From positions 2,170,001 to 2,234,000 of the forward strand of contig NZ_CP027116.1 in assembly GCF_003431975.1 (NCBI RefSeq): DNA of 64,000 nucleotides, written 5' to 3'. Positions 31,223 through 41,377 of the stretch are shown here, one piece after another. The number at the start of each line of letters is the position of its first letter. Position 1 is the stretch's first letter. Source of the stretch: Bacillus pumilus (lineage in GTDB: Bacteria > Bacillota > Bacilli > Bacillales > Bacillaceae). The position numbers and the translations under genes are program-made. The notes beneath the pieces were generated by a model. That model made no database searches and was not told the origin of the DNA. It saw nothing but the letters and a program-made list of their open reading frames with translations.

Positions 31223-31252
31223 ATCGTATTATAATTCCTTGTTTTTTGTCAA
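31223..31252 (-). promoter_or_regulatory. trp operon promoter
   Basis: TTGACA, 18-nt spacer, TACGAT on the minus strand. It overlaps the last codons of aroH, so trp can be read both from here and from the upstream aroC promoter. Confidence 0.7.
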
Positions 31253-31612
31253 CTGTAAATCAGGGCGAAGCGTCACAGCTTCTTCCAAGTACACATGCTG
31301 CACGTCTTCCTGCTTGATGTCTGTTTGGACCGTCATTAAGACGCGGATACAATGCTTTAGACCGCCATGAATGTCCAGCTCCTGCATACAAGTAACAGGC
31401 ACATAGGTCCAGCCTTCAAACTGACGAAGGGCTTTTGCCGGAAAAACGGAGTGAATATCTTGTGTAGCTGAAATTAAGATCTGCACGACACGTTCTGGAT
31501 CTACTTGGTTTCTTGATATAATCGCTTCTAGCAGCTGTTTCGTTTTGTTTAACACTTCTGTTTCTGTATCTTCTGTTACAGTTGTAGCCCCACGTATCCC
31601 ACGAAACATCAT
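31229..31612 (-). CDS. aroH: Chorismate mutase (AroH type)
   Basis: 127 residues; trimeric AroH-class enzyme converting chorismate to prephenate. Visible active-site regions: RGIRGATTV at the N-terminus, CMQELDIHGGLKHCIRVLM near residue 75-90 (catalytic Arg). I start at MMFRGIRG, 7 nt after AGGAGG, overlapping the aroB stop (ATGA). The trp promoter lies in its 3' end. Confidence 0.95.
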   Translation of the reverse strand: MMFRGIRGATTVTEDTETEVLNKTKQLLEAIISRNQVDPERVVQILISATQDIHSVFPAKALRQFEGWTYVPVTCMQELDIHGGLKHCIRVLMTVQTDIKQEDVQHVYLEEAVTLRPDLQLTKNKEL

Positions 31613-32700
31613 AGACATCCCTCCTCCCGTTTCCATTCTTCAAGCCATTGATACAGCTCATCTTTTGTGAAAGACTGCAAGGTGACGTCTCCAATCTGTT
31701 TTAATAAAACAAATTGAACAGTGCCGCCTCTTGCCTTTTTATCCCCAAGCATTCGGTCAACAAATGTGTTCGTTGAAATATCTTTTGTGACTTGTACTGG
31801 GAACCCTAGCTCTTTCATCCAATGTTTCAGCTCCGTGCGATTGAGGCTGAGTCCTAGGTTCTTTTCACTTACATACAGCGCAAACTGCATGCCGATTGCA
31901 ATGGCATCTCCGTGTGTGATAACACCGTATCCATACTCTGCTTCAATGGCATGCCCCAGTGTATGACCTAAATTCAAAAATGCACGTACGCCTTGTTCTT
32001 TCTCGTCTTGTTGAACAATCGACGCTTTGACCTGAATCCCTTGATACAGCATATGTGCCAGCTCGCTCTTTGAACATTCTGCCAAAGAACGAATGGACAT
32101 CAGTTCTGATAAAAAGTCTTCACTTGAAATGAGCGCATGTTTGATGACTTCAGCAAAACCTGACCTCAGTTCAATGTCAGATAGCGTCTCAAGCATACTC
32201 GTATCATAGATCACAGCTTTCGGCTGATGAAAAGCACCAATTAAATTTTTACCGAGAGGGTGGTTAATCCCTGTTTTTCCGCCAACTGCACTATCGTGTG
32301 CCAACAGCGTCGTCGGCACTTGAATAAAATCAATGCCTCTCATATAAGTGGCGGCAGCAAAGCCAGCTAAATCTCCAATTACGCCTCCTCCCAGCGCAAT
32401 GATGCAGGAGGAACGATCAAGCTGATATTGAATGGCCTTCGTATGAATATACTCAAACTCGGCAAATGATTTCGACTGCTCTCCGCTTGGCACAACCACT
32501 TTATGCACAGACCACTTCTCTTCAAGTAAGCGAACCAATTCATCCCCGTAAATCGCATCGACAGCTGTATCTGTCACAATTAAGAGCTTCGTATAGGAAA
32601 GCCCGGTGGAAGTCATCAAGTCGACGATATTGCGTTTAATCCCATCACCGATATATACAGGATAAGTGGCTGAAGACGTCTTAACTTCCAGTGTTTTCAT
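31609..32700 (-). CDS. aroB: 3-dehydroquinate synthase
   Basis: 363 residues; NAD- and metal-dependent second step of the shikimate pathway. Motifs: VPSGEQSKSF, the nucleotide site GGGVIGDLAGFAAATYMRG and metal ligands in LNLGHTLGHAIE. Start overlaps aroC by 1 nt, end overlaps aroH by 4 nt. Confidence 0.97.
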   Translation of the reverse strand: MKTLEVKTSSATYPVYIGDGIKRNIVDLMTSTGLSYTKLLIVTDTAVDAIYGDELVRLLEEKWSVHKVVVPSGEQSKSFAEFEYIHTKAIQYQLDRSSCIIALGGGVIGDLAGFAAATYMRGIDFIQVPTTLLAHDSAVGGKTGINHPLGKNLIGAFHQPKAVIYDTSMLETLSDIELRSGFAEVIKHALISSEDFLSELMSIRSLAECSKSELAHMLYQGIQVKASIVQQDEKEQGVRAFLNLGHTLGHAIEAEYGYGVITHGDAIAIGMQFALYVSEKNLGLSLNRTELKHWMKELGFPVQVTKDISTNTFVDRMLGDKKARGGTVQFVLLKQIGDVTLQSFTKDELYQWLEEWKREEGCL

Positions 32701-33872
32701 TAAAATTCCCTCTGAAGCTGGCGCATTTTTTCAACATTTTCTTTAATGCGGTCAATTTGATCAAGTCCAAACTGCTCAACAACAGCATTGGCAATTTCCC
32801 ATGCCACGACGGCTTCTGCGACAACACTTGCGGCAGGAACGGCACAGCTGTCAGAACGTTCAATACTTGCGGAGAAAGGTTCTTTTGTTTCAATGTCAAC
32901 ACTTTGAAGCGGTTTATAAAGCGTTGGGATTGGTTTCATGACCCCTCTTACGACAATTGGCATACCAGTTGACATTCCGCCTTCAAGACCGCCTAAACGG
33001 TTTGTTTTTCTCGTATAGCCCTTTTCTTCATCCCAGATGATTTCATCGTGGACTTCACTGCCATTTTTAGAAGCCGCCTCGAAGCCAATACCGAATTCAA
33101 CCCCTTTAAATGCGTTGATACTCAGAACAGCACCTGCTAGCTTGCTGTCCAACTTGCGGTCATAGTGAACATAGCTTCCAACACCAACCGGCATTCCTTC
33201 AACGATGACTTCTACAATCCCACCAATTGAATCACCGTTTTTCTTCGCTTCATCAATGGCATCCATCATTTTTTGACCCGCTTCACTATCGTAGCAGCGA
33301 ACGGGTGAATCTTCCGTGACCTTTTGCAAATCTTCAATTGATTCATATGCCGTATGAGCCGCTTTCACTCCGCCAATTTCAAGAACGTGGCCAGCTACTT
33401 TGATTCCTAGATGAGCCAAAATTTGTTTGGCAACTGCTCCTGCTGCTACGCGAACGGTTGTCTCACGCGCTGATGATCGCTCTAATACGTTTCGCATATC
33501 ACGATGTCCATATTTAATCGCACCATTTAAATCCGCATGTCCTGGTCTTGGACGTGAAATTTGACGCTTCATTTCACTCTCTTCTTCTTCTGTGATCGGC
33601 TCAGCCCCCATCACCTTTGTCCAATGCTTCCAGTCATTGTTTTCAACAACAAGTGCAATAGGAGAACCTAATGTTTTCCCGTGGCGAACACCACTTAACA
33701 CTTTTGCTTGGTCTTTTTCAATCTGCATTCTTCTGCCGCGGCCATGACCCTTCTGTCTTCTAGCCAATTCATAATTGATGTCATCCTGCTCTATGTAAAG
33801 TCCAGCTGGAACGCCTTCAATAATTGTGGTCAATTGTGGACCATGTGATTCACCTGCTGTTAAGTATCTCAT
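32700..33872 (-). CDS. aroC: Chorismate synthase
   Basis: 390 residues; last common step to chorismate, needing reduced FMN. Called aroF in B. subtilis. Signatures: [19 protein letters not shown] at the N-terminus, [17 protein letters not shown] near 109 and [17 protein letters not shown] near 133. First gene of the supraoperon; a promoter candidate lies 40 nt upstream. Confidence 0.97.
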   Translation of the reverse strand: MRYLTAGESHGPQLTTIIEGVPAGLYIEQDDINYELARRQKGHGRGRRMQIEKDQAKVLSGVRHGKTLGSPIALVVENNDWKHWTKVMGAEPITEEEESEMKRQISRPRPGHADLNGAIKYGHRDMRNVLERSSARETTVRVAAGAVAKQILAHLGIKVAGHVLEIGGVKAAHTAYESIEDLQKVTEDSPVRCYDSEAGQKMMDAIDEAKKNGDSIGGIVEVIVEGMPVGVGSYVHYDRKLDSKLAGAVLSINAFKGVEFGIGFEAASKNGSEVHDEIIWDEEKGYTRKTNRLGGLEGGMSTGMPIVVRGVMKPIPTLYKPLQSVDIETKEPFSASIERSDSCAVPAASVVAEAVVAWEIANAVVEQFGLDQIDRIKENVEKMRQLQREF

Positions 33873-33915
33873 GACTTAATCTCCCTTCATCGCATTAACG
33901 CTTTTAAGTAAAACT

Positions 33916-33921
33916 ATAATA
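33916..33921 (-). promoter_or_regulatory. Candidate extended -10 promoter of the aro supraoperon
   Basis: TGT-TATTAT on the minus strand, 43 nt before aroC; no clear -35. Confidence 0.4.
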
Positions 33922-33945
33922 ACACACTTTCTACTGAAAAGTCAG

Positions 33946-34746
<801 letters not shown>

Positions 34747-34759
34747 CTATCTTTGTCCT

Positions 34760-34788
34760 AGTATAGCTGTTTTTATCGAAAATTTGTA
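34760..34788 (-). promoter_or_regulatory. Candidate cheR promoter
   Basis: TACAAA, 17-nt spacer, TATACT on the minus strand, about 35 nt before cheR. Confidence 0.5.
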
Positions 34789-34830
34789 TCTTCTCATGCG
34801 AAATTTCCTGTAGAAATATCAATATAAAAA

Positions 34831-34865
34831 AAGCCAAGGCGCTCATTGAATGAACACCTTGGCTT
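34831..34865 (-). terminator. ndk terminator
   Basis: AAGCCAAGG ... CCTTGGCTT with an extended stem (TTCATTCAATGA), then TTTTTTTATA on the minus strand. Confidence 0.9.
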
Positions 34866-34870
34866 GAACC

Positions 34871-35317
34871 TTAGTAAATCCAGCTTGAGATGGTTTGATC
34901 CCAGTTTGTGAGTTCTTCTTGTTTGAAGAATAAGTTGATTTCTCTTTCAGCACTTTCTGGTGAGTCTGAGCCATGGATAATGTTTTTTCCAACAGTCAAT
35001 CCATAATCTCCTCTTATTGTACCCGGAAGCGCTTCCTTCGGATTTGTTTTTCCGATCATTTGTCTTGTTACGTCTACTACCTGCTCACCTTGCCATACCA
35101 TTGCGAAAACAGGCCCTGACGTGATAAAGTCAACCAATTCCCCGAAGAATGGTTTTTCTTTATGCTCTCCGTAATGTGTTTCTGCTACTTCTTTTGGAAT
35201 ACTCATTAGTTTTGCACCAACAAGCTGAAGTCCCTTTTTTTCGAATCTTGACACAATTTCACCGATTAATTGTCTTTCTACACCATCAGGTTTGACCATA
35301 AGAAATGTTTTGTCCAT
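34871..35317 (-). CDS. ndk: Nucleoside diphosphate kinase
   Basis: 148 residues; balances NTP pools by a phosphohistidine. [13 protein letters not shown] at the N-terminus and the active-site [16 protein letters not shown] near residue 112 are intact. It has its own promoter and terminator, so it is probably monocistronic. Confidence 0.98.
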   Translation of the reverse strand: MDKTFLMVKPDGVERQLIGEIVSRFEKKGLQLVGAKLMSIPKEVAETHYGEHKEKPFFGELVDFITSGPVFAMVWQGEQVVDVTRQMIGKTNPKEALPGTIRGDYGLTVGKNIIHGSDSPESAEREINLFFKQEELTNWDQTISSWIY

Positions 35318-35371
35318 ATACGTTCTCCACCCCGTCGTTATGTATGTATAGGCTTACATTGTTACAAAGTG

Positions 35372-35400
35372 ATCGTATCATTTTTTTTTATAATAATCAA
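35372..35400 (-). promoter_or_regulatory. ndk promoter
   Basis: TTGATT, 17-nt A/T-rich spacer, TACGAT on the minus strand, 55 nt before ndk. Confidence 0.6.
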
Positions 35401-35429
35401 TTTTTGACAAAAAACTTCACAAAAAAACC

Positions 35430-35448
35430 AATCAACAACATGTTGATT
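35430..35448 (-). terminator. hepT terminator
   Basis: AATCAACA / TGTTGATT hairpin overlapping the hepT stop codon, followed by GGTTTTTTTG on the minus strand. Confidence 0.75.
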
Positions 35449-36409
35449 AGAATTTTCGTTTCCCTATATATTTTGCAATGGAGGCGAGTGACGTTTTCGC
35501 TCGTCCTCGAGGAAGTTTGTCCAGCTGCTCAAATGCTTTTTTCAAATACATTTCACTCACTCGAATCGAACGGTCGATCGCATCTGTTTGTTTAAGGTGT
35601 TCAATCACAGGCTTCAGCTGCATTTCTGTTGTTTCACTATTAATCAGCTTTAATTGACCTTCTAGTGTCGGGTTTTTCAGTGCATATAAGACTGGCAATG
35701 TGACATTTCCTTGTAAAAGATCTCCTCCAACAGGCTTACCAAGCTCTTCTTCAGTTGATGTGAAATCAAGCACATCATCAATGATCTGGTAAGACATGCC
35801 GACATAGTAACCGAACCAGTAAAGGGCTTTATGTGTTTTTTCATCTGTACCTGCTGCGATGGCACCTAATTGACAGCTGCCCGCAATGAGCAAGGCTGTT
35901 TTTCGTTTGATTCTTCTTAAATATGTACGCAGGTTTTGATCCATATTGTATTTGTCTTTCACTTGCTCTATTTCACCAAGACAGAGCTCGACGACCATCT
36001 TTGACAAAATTTCATGCGCCATTGGGTGATTGATCTTTGTCATATACTCAAGCGATCTTGCAAATAAGTAATCCCCTGTATACATGGCAATTCGATTGTC
36101 CCATTTTGCCTTAATTGTTGGCTTGCCTCTTCTCAGTTCAGCATCATCAATGACATCATCGTGAACGAGCGATGCCATATGAATCAACTCTAGCGCAACA
36201 GCAACATATTTAATTTTATTAATATCATAGTCGCCAAACATGCCCGAAAGGAGAACAAAAACGGGGCGGATTCGTTTTCCGCCCGCTTGCAGCAAATGAA
36301 GACCTGCTTCACTTAATAATGCGTAATCAGAGCGAACTGTTTGTTCAAGCTCCTTTTCAATTATATCGATATCATGATTTAAAAAAGAGATCATTGCTTT
36401 TAGTTTCAT
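35447..36409 (-). CDS. hepT: Heptaprenyl diphosphate synthase component II
   Basis: 320 residues; catalytic subunit making the C35 chain of menaquinone-7. First aspartate-rich motif DDVIDDAELRRGKPT and second YQIIDDVLDF are intact. Start ATG (MKLKAMISFLNHD), 6 nt after GGGTG, 24 bp after menG. The N-terminus is about 28 residues shorter than the B. subtilis entry I recall. Confidence 0.95.
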   Translation of the reverse strand: MKLKAMISFLNHDIDIIEKELEQTVRSDYALLSEAGLHLLQAGGKRIRPVFVLLSGMFGDYDINKIKYVAVALELIHMASLVHDDVIDDAELRRGKPTIKAKWDNRIAMYTGDYLFARSLEYMTKINHPMAHEILSKMVVELCLGEIEQVKDKYNMDQNLRTYLRRIKRKTALLIAGSCQLGAIAAGTDEKTHKALYWFGYYVGMSYQIIDDVLDFTSTEEELGKPVGGDLLQGNVTLPVLYALKNPTLEGQLKLINSETTEMQLKPVIEHLKQTDAIDRSIRVSEMYLKKAFEQLDKLPRGRAKTSLASIAKYIGKRKF

Positions 36410-36433
36410 TATCTTCACCCAAATATCGTTTAT

Positions 36434-37138
36434 TCAAAGCTTCTTTCCGATATGTGTTGCTGCTACGCCGCCTGTAAATGGATGATACGAGACATCAGAC
36501 AACCCTGCCTCTTCGAAAAGAGCCGCCAGCTCTTTCATGCCAGGGAACGATTTGGCTGATTCTTGAAGCCATGAATACTCCTGATAGCTTTTGGCAAACA
36601 GTTTACCAAAGAGCGGCATGATGTATTTGAAATAGACGTAGTAACCTTGTTTAAACCCAATCATTTCAGGCTGTGATGTCTCAAGACAGACAACGATTCC
36701 ACCAGGCTTCACTACTCTTGTCATTTCTTTTAGCACTGTTAAGTAATCAGGAACATTTCGAAGGCCGAAACCGATCGTGACATAATCAAATGTGTTATCC
36801 TCAAAAGGAAGCTCCATCGCATTGCCGTGAAGGAGCTCAATTTGATTGTAGCCTCCCGCCTTCACCTTCGTTTCTCCCACACTTAGCATATTTTTACTAA
36901 AATCAAGGCCTTTAACTTCGCCTTTTTCTCCTACAGCATCAGCCAGCGCAATGGTCCAATCGGCTGTTCCACAGCATACATCTAATGCTTTGGCTCCTTT
37001 TTGAACATTCATGAGTTTCATTGTTTTATCGCGCCACTTTTTATGCTGTTTAAAGCTAATGACAGAGTTCATTTGATCATAGTTTTTATAAATTTTTTCA
37101 AATACACCATGTACTCGCTGTTCTTTTGATTGCTGCAT
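36434..37138 (-). CDS. menG: Demethylmenaquinone methyltransferase
   Basis: 234 residues; SAM methyltransferase of the UbiE/MenG family, last step to menaquinone. SAM motif [14 protein letters not shown] near residue 50 and the family signature [12 protein letters not shown] near residue 120. Also called ubiE/menH in older Bacillus annotation. It sits between the two subunits of the prenyl chain synthase. Confidence 0.96.
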   Translation of the reverse strand: MQQSKEQRVHGVFEKIYKNYDQMNSVISFKQHKKWRDKTMKLMNVQKGAKALDVCCGTADWTIALADAVGEKGEVKGLDFSKNMLSVGETKVKAGGYNQIELLHGNAMELPFEDNTFDYVTIGFGLRNVPDYLTVLKEMTRVVKPGGIVVCLETSQPEMIGFKQGYYVYFKYIMPLFGKLFAKSYQEYSWLQESAKSFPGMKELAALFEEAGLSDVSYHPFTGGVAATHIGKKL

Positions 37139-37141
37139 GAC

Positions 37142-37909
37142 TTACCCTTCTTCCACTTTCTGATGGTACGCAGGCTCATTTTTCATATGATCCAAGCGAT
37201 TTAATAGCTCTTTTTGAACGACCGGAGATGAAACAAGATGCTCCTTGATCGGTCGTTTGGCTTGCTCGTAGCCTTCCTTCTCAAAGTTGTCAAAACATGT
37301 ATAGGCGTCCGTATAGCTATCGTTCAAAAAAAGTTTTAAATGTTTGTCATCTTCTGCTTGTTTCATGAAACGCTTATAAACAAGGAAACGACTTGCAATC
37401 TCATTCCAATGCGTTAATTGAAAATGCTCAGAAATTCTTTGGAATAACGCAGACTCAACCGTTGCTACACTTTTGTAAAAGTGCGCTGCATCTTGAATAG
37501 ATCGATCATACAGTCTAATTTTATGCTCATTGATCTCTTTGATCGCCGTGGCGAGCGTGCGGATCATATAAATGTCTTTCATGTCAGAGAGAAGAGAGTA
37601 ATAGAGACCGCTGAAATAGTCTCCTGCTAGGATGGTCAGCTGACGATTTTTGAATTCGTCTTGCTTGATGGCTGCAGCAGTTGTCACTTCGTCATGGGTA
37701 TCAAGGGCAATTTGCACAAGCATCGCCGTTAAAATATAATTTTCTTTTTTCTCTGCATCAATTTGAGCTTCATCAAACATTGCATGAAAAAGAAGGAGCT
37801 TATCTTCATCGATGAGTGGCGCGCGTAAATGCTTTGCCAAATAAGGATGAGAAAGCTTTTTATTTAATTTTATATTTAGATTAGATAAAATTCCGTAGAT
37901 GTCTTGCAA
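37142..37909 (-). CDS. hepS: Heptaprenyl diphosphate synthase component I
   Basis: 255 residues; the non-catalytic partner of HepT that sets chain length. No DDxxD motif; recognised from [31 protein letters not shown] and [15 protein letters not shown]. The start is TTG ([12 protein letters not shown]), 6-7 nt after AAGGGTG. First gene of hepS-menG-hepT. Confidence 0.93.
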   Translation of the reverse strand: MQDIYGILSNLNIKLNKKLSHPYLAKHLRAPLIDEDKLLLFHAMFDEAQIDAEKKENYILTAMLVQIALDTHDEVTTAAAIKQDEFKNRQLTILAGDYFSGLYYSLLSDMKDIYMIRTLATAIKEINEHKIRLYDRSIQDAAHFYKSVATVESALFQRISEHFQLTHWNEIASRFLVYKRFMKQAEDDKHLKLFLNDSYTDAYTCFDNFEKEGYEQAKRPIKEHLVSSPVVQKELLNRLDHMKNEPAYHQKVEEG

Positions 37910-37973
37910 AGATATCACCCTTGTCCCAAAAATTACAGTTTCATACGTAGCCCTGCACGTTGTATAGAGATTT

Positions 37974-37979
37974 ATTATA
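37974..37979 (-). promoter_or_regulatory. Candidate extended -10 promoter of hepS-menG-hepT
   Basis: TGG-TATAAT on the minus strand, about 65 nt before hepS. Confidence 0.5.
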
Positions 37980-38023
37980 CCATATCAGCTCTCACTTTTA
38001 TGCTATCAAGTGCATACAAGTGC

Positions 38024-38254
38024 TTATTTCTTTGCTTCGCTTTGAATTTCTCCGAAGCTCGTTTGAATGACAGCATCGCCTCTTACTTTGATCGCTGATG
38101 TATGCTCAGTAAATTGTGCAATGATGACTTCACCTTTATCGAGCTTTTCGGAATGGTGAAATCTTGTATCAGAGCCTCTAGTTAAGCCGATGACATTCAC
38201 ACCGTTATCATTGGCTTTAATCACTACAAAATCAGATGCTTTATTTTCACTCAA
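38024..38254 (-). CDS. mtrB: Tryptophan RNA-binding attenuator protein (TRAP)
   Basis: 76 residues. TRAP forms an 11-subunit ring that, with bound tryptophan, wraps GAG/UAG triplets in [35 protein letters not shown] and [12 protein letters not shown] match the family, including the KKR-type RNA contacts (Lys/Arg in KLDKGE and KVRGD). Start TTG, 8 nt after GGAAGG; a GTG three codons earlier is too close to it. Its target leader is in this window at 31.1 kb. Confidence 0.97.
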   Translation of the reverse strand: MSENKASDFVVIKANDNGVNVIGLTRGSDTRFHHSEKLDKGEVIIAQFTEHTSAIKVRGDAVIQTSFGEIQSEAKK

Positions 38255-38278
38255 TCTGTTCACCTTCCATCTATTGAA

Positions 38279-38848
38279 TTAGTCGTTTTTAATAAAGGAA
38301 AGCACTTCTGCTCTTGCCGCTGCATCATTGGCAAATGTACCACGTACTGCTGAAGTCACTGTTTTAGCGCCTGGCTTTTTCACTCCGCGCATCGTCATAC
38401 ACATATGCTCTGCTTCAACGACAATCATCACGCCGTGTGGATCGAGTGTTTCCACCATACTATCTGCAATGGTTGATGTAATTCGTTCCTGAAGCTGCGG
38501 GCGTTTAGCAACAGCTTCTACTGCTCTTGCAAGTTTGCTAAGTCCCGTTACTTTTCCGCCGCGCGGAATATAAGCGACATGGGCTTTTCCGTAGAAAGGT
38601 ACAAGGTGGTGTTCACACATTGAATGGAAAGCAATATCTTTAACAAGAACGAGTTCCTCGTGGTCTTCACCAAAAATGGTTTTAAAATGTTCTTTTGGAT
38701 CTTCATTTAATCCCGAGAACACTTCTTCATACATTTTTGCTACTCGTTTTGGGGTATCAAGAAGTCCTTCACGATCCGGATCTTCTCCGATGGCTTTTAA
38801 TATATCGCGTACTGCGTGTTCAATTAGTTCTTTATTTATCTCACTCAT
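38279..38848 (-). CDS. mtrA: GTP cyclohydrolase I
   Basis: 189 residues; first step of folate synthesis (folE elsewhere). Zinc and active-site residues in [23 protein letters not shown] and [13 protein letters not shown] are intact. It precedes mtrB by 24 bp in the mtrAB operon. Confidence 0.97.
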   Translation of the reverse strand: MSEINKELIEHAVRDILKAIGEDPDREGLLDTPKRVAKMYEEVFSGLNEDPKEHFKTIFGEDHEELVLVKDIAFHSMCEHHLVPFYGKAHVAYIPRGGKVTGLSKLARAVEAVAKRPQLQERITSTIADSMVETLDPHGVMIVVEAEHMCMTMRGVKKPGAKTVTSAVRGTFANDAAARAEVLSFIKND

Positions 38849-38885
38849 GTATTATATCCTCCAAAGGCGATTACATTTCATTCAG

Positions 38886-38915
38886 ATTCTAGCACACTTC
38901 AGATCCTAAAAGCAA
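38886..38915 (-). promoter_or_regulatory. mtrAB promoter
   Basis: TTGCTT, 18-nt spacer, TAGAAT on the minus strand, about 38 nt before mtrA. A palindrome (38936-38952) lies 20 bp further upstream. Confidence 0.55.
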
Positions 38916-38951
38916 AGGAGAGCGTTCTAATCGAACCTTTTGATTCAAAAG

Positions 38952-38979
38952 GAAAAGCCCCTTATGAAAGGGGCTTTTC
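38952..38979. terminator. hbs terminator
   Basis: GAAAAGCCCC-ttatgaaa-GGGGCTTTTC, symmetrical, 60 bp after hbs. Confidence 0.85.
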
Positions 38980-39038
38980 TAGACCAGTGTGAAACTGTAT
39001 ATGTATAACTCCTTCAATAGGATCATTACACATAACGA

Positions 39039-39317
39039 TTATTTACCTGCCACCGCGTCTTTAAGTGCTTTACCTGGTTTGAAAGCAGGTACTTTGCTTG
39101 CAGGGATTTCGATCTCTGCACCAGTTTGTGGGTTACGCCCTTTACGAGCTGAACGCTCACGTACTTCAAAGTTACCAAAACCGATAAGTTGGATTTTGTC
39201 ACCATTTTTAAGTGCATCTAAAATTGTATCAAAAACAGAATCAACTGCTTTTGTCGCGTCTTTTTTAGATAACTCGCTTGCTTCAGCAACCGCGTTAATA
39301 AGTTCTGTCTTGTTCAT
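39039..39317 (-). CDS. hbs: DNA-binding protein HU (HBsu)
   Basis: 92 residues, nucleoid protein. [20 protein letters not shown] at the N-terminus, the DNA-binding arm [19 protein letters not shown] and [16 protein letters not shown] at the end. The start is the ATG after GGAGGTGAAAGGC; 26 more open codons upstream belong to the leader. Preceded by a long leader with two promoter candidates. Confidence 0.98.
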   Translation of the reverse strand: MNKTELINAVAEASELSKKDATKAVDSVFDTILDALKNGDKIQLIGFGNFEVRERSARKGRNPQTGAEIEIPASKVPAFKPGKALKDAVAGK

Positions 39318-39501
39318 GCCTTTCACCTCCTCCCAAAAATATGCATTCAATAGATTTGTTATCATTTCTTCACAATTCATCTTCTTTCTATACACTTTTT
39401 TCGAAAAAAGAGCGTCTAGAAAGCGTTATACATGGCTATTCATGTAGAAAACATCTCTTTGAAGGAATGTTTGTCCAACAAAGTGAAGATTTTCTGTAAG
39501 T

Positions 39502-39562
39502 AGATTAACACATATGAAATACCATATCAAGCATTTTAAAGGGAAGAATCCTTATTCGTCAA
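39502..39562 (-). promoter_or_regulatory. Two tandem promoter candidates of hbs
   Basis: Minus strand: TTGACG-17-TTAAAA (39534-39562) and TTGATA-17-TAATCT (39502-39530). They would give leaders of about 180-210 nt. B. subtilis hbs is known for two promoters. The remainder of the 375-bp hbs-spoIVA gap holds a 16-nt palindrome at 39395-39410 and the spoIVA terminator. Confidence 0.5.
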
Positions 39563-39663
39563 GGATTAAGGGCACTTTTGCGAACGAATATTCCTAATTT
39601 CAGCCTGAATCTGACTAATCTTTATACAATTGTCTTTTTATGACTCATTTCACACATAAAAAA

Positions 39664-39686
39664 AGACCCCTATCAATGAGAGGTCT
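39664..39686 (-). terminator. spoIVA terminator
   Basis: AGACCTCTC-attga-TAGGGGTCT (one mismatch) then TTTTTTT on the minus strand, just after the spoIVA stop. Confidence 0.85.
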
Positions 39687-39692
39687 CACATG

Positions 39693-41171
39693 CTATAGAA
39701 TGATCGCGATCAGCCCACCCGATCCTTCGTTAATGATTCGTTCAAGCGTTTCTTTCAGCTTATATCGTGCGTTTTCCGGCATCAGTGACAGCTTCGCTTG
39801 AATGCCTTCTCTGACAAGGGAACTGAGTGAGCGCCCAAATATATCTGAATTCCAAATCGACAGCGGATCGTCTTCAAAGTCTTGCATTAAGTAGCGGACG
39901 AGCTCTTCACTTTGTTTCTCTGTTCCGATAATCGGTGCAAATTCACTCTCTACATCTACTTTAATCATATGAATAGATGGTGCAACGGCTTTTAATCTCA
40001 CGCCGAATCTTGAACCTTGTCTTATGATTTCCGGCTCATCTAAACTCATATCTGACAAAGCGGGTGCTGCAATCCCGTACCCCGTTTGCTTCACCATTTT
40101 TAAAGCGTCTGATACTTGATCATATTCTGTCTTGGCATGCGCAAAATCTTGCATGAGCTCTAGAAGGTGGTCTTTACCCCTAATTTCCACACCAACCACT
40201 TCTTTTAAAATATGATCATATAGATCATCTGGGGCGTACAGGTCAATCTCCGCAATCCCCTGACCCATTTCAATACCTGCTAAGCCTGCTCTTTCAATAA
40301 AATCAAATTCGCTAAACTGGCCAACGACACGGTCGACATCTCGTAATCTTTTAATATCCTTTACGGTTTCCTTCACCGAGTCCTGATAACTTTCTCTCAG
40401 CCAATGATCTTCTTTCAGCACCATGACCCAGCTTGGCAAGTTCACATTCACCTCTAGAACTGGGAATTCATATAATGCTTCACGAAGCACACTGAGTACG
40501 TCTTGCTCTCTCATACTTTCTACACTCATGGCAAGTACTGGAATATCATATTTTTGGCTCAGTTCCTGCCGCAGCGCCTCTGTTTCAGGGTGGTATGGTC
40601 TCACAGAGTTGATGACCATAATAAACGGCTTTCCAACCTCTTTGAGTTCATCAATCACACGTTCTTCAGATTCAATATAATCATGTCTTGGAATTTCTCC
40701 AATGGACCCATCTGTTGTAATCACAACACCGATGGTTGAATGCTCTTGGATGACCTTGCGTGTACCAATTTCCGCCGCTTCATGAAACGGGATTGGCTCT
40801 TCATACCAAGGCGTGTTGATCATTCTTGGGCCATTTTCATCTTCATATCCGCGCGCACCAGGGACTGTGTAACCTACACAATCAACAAGCCTGATGTTGA
40901 CATCAAGACCGTCACTTACGTGAATCGATGCCGCTTGATTTGGTACAAATTTTGGCTCTGTGGTCATAATCGTTTTTCCTGCTGCGCTTTGCGGCAATTC
41001 ATCCTGTGCTCTTGCACGATCTGCCTCATTATTGATATTCGGGAGCACCACGAGCTCCATAAACTTTTTAATAAACGTAGATTTCCCTGTACGAACAGCT
41101 CCAACGACTCCTAAATATATATCGCCTCCTGTTCGTTCAGCGATATCCTTGAAAATATCGACTTTTTCCAA
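39693..41171 (-). CDS. spoIVA: Spore coat morphogenetic ATPase SpoIVA
   Basis: 492 residues, the usual length. It polymerises on the forespore surface by ATP hydrolysis to form the basement layer of the coat. Walker A GAVRTGKSTFIKK near residue 24, DCVGY, and the C-terminal GSGGLIAIIL anchoring end are present. The start is TTG (MEKVDIFKDIAERTGG) after GGGAGGGGATCAC; 19 open codons upstream are not used. Expressed from a sigma-E type promoter 90 nt upstream. Confidence 0.97.
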   Translation of the reverse strand: MEKVDIFKDIAERTGGDIYLGVVGAVRTGKSTFIKKFMELVVLPNINNEADRARAQDELPQSAAGKTIMTTEPKFVPNQAASIHVSDGLDVNIRLVDCVGYTVPGARGYEDENGPRMINTPWYEEPIPFHEAAEIGTRKVIQEHSTIGVVITTDGSIGEIPRHDYIESEERVIDELKEVGKPFIMVINSVRPYHPETEALRQELSQKYDIPVLAMSVESMREQDVLSVLREALYEFPVLEVNVNLPSWVMVLKEDHWLRESYQDSVKETVKDIKRLRDVDRVVGQFSEFDFIERAGLAGIEMGQGIAEIDLYAPDDLYDHILKEVVGVEIRGKDHLLELMQDFAHAKTEYDQVSDALKMVKQTGYGIAAPALSDMSLDEPEIIRQGSRFGVRLKAVAPSIHMIKVDVESEFAPIIGTEKQSEELVRYLMQDFEDDPLSIWNSDIFGRSLSSLVREGIQAKLSLMPENARYKLKETLERIINEGSGGLIAIIL

Positions 41172-41262
41172 GTGATCCCCTCCCGGACTTGCTATCCTCG
41201 TTTTCAAATAAAATACTCTATTCTTCAATCAAACTGTGCTTGAAAGGTGTCTGGACAATATA

Positions 41263-41293
41263 TGTGTATGACGTTGTCCTATTTGAATATGAC
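41263..41293 (-). promoter_or_regulatory. Sigma-E promoter of spoIVA
   Basis: GTCATATT, 15-nt spacer, CATACACA on the minus strand fits the mother-cell sigma-E consensus (-35 ATATT, -10 CATACANT). Two nested inverted repeats surround it. Confidence 0.7.
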
Positions 41294-41331
41294 ACCTTTT
41301 TTGTTTTGAGAGTATGTTTTAGCCATAAAAA

Positions 41332-41368
41332 AACCTTTCTCCTCATTTATATGCAGAGGAGAAAGGTT
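41332..41368 (-). terminator. yphF terminator
   Basis: AACCTTTCTCCTC / GAGGAGAAAGGTT, 13-bp perfect stem, followed by TTTTTTT on the minus strand. Confidence 0.9.
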
Positions 41369-41377
41369 CATTCTTGT

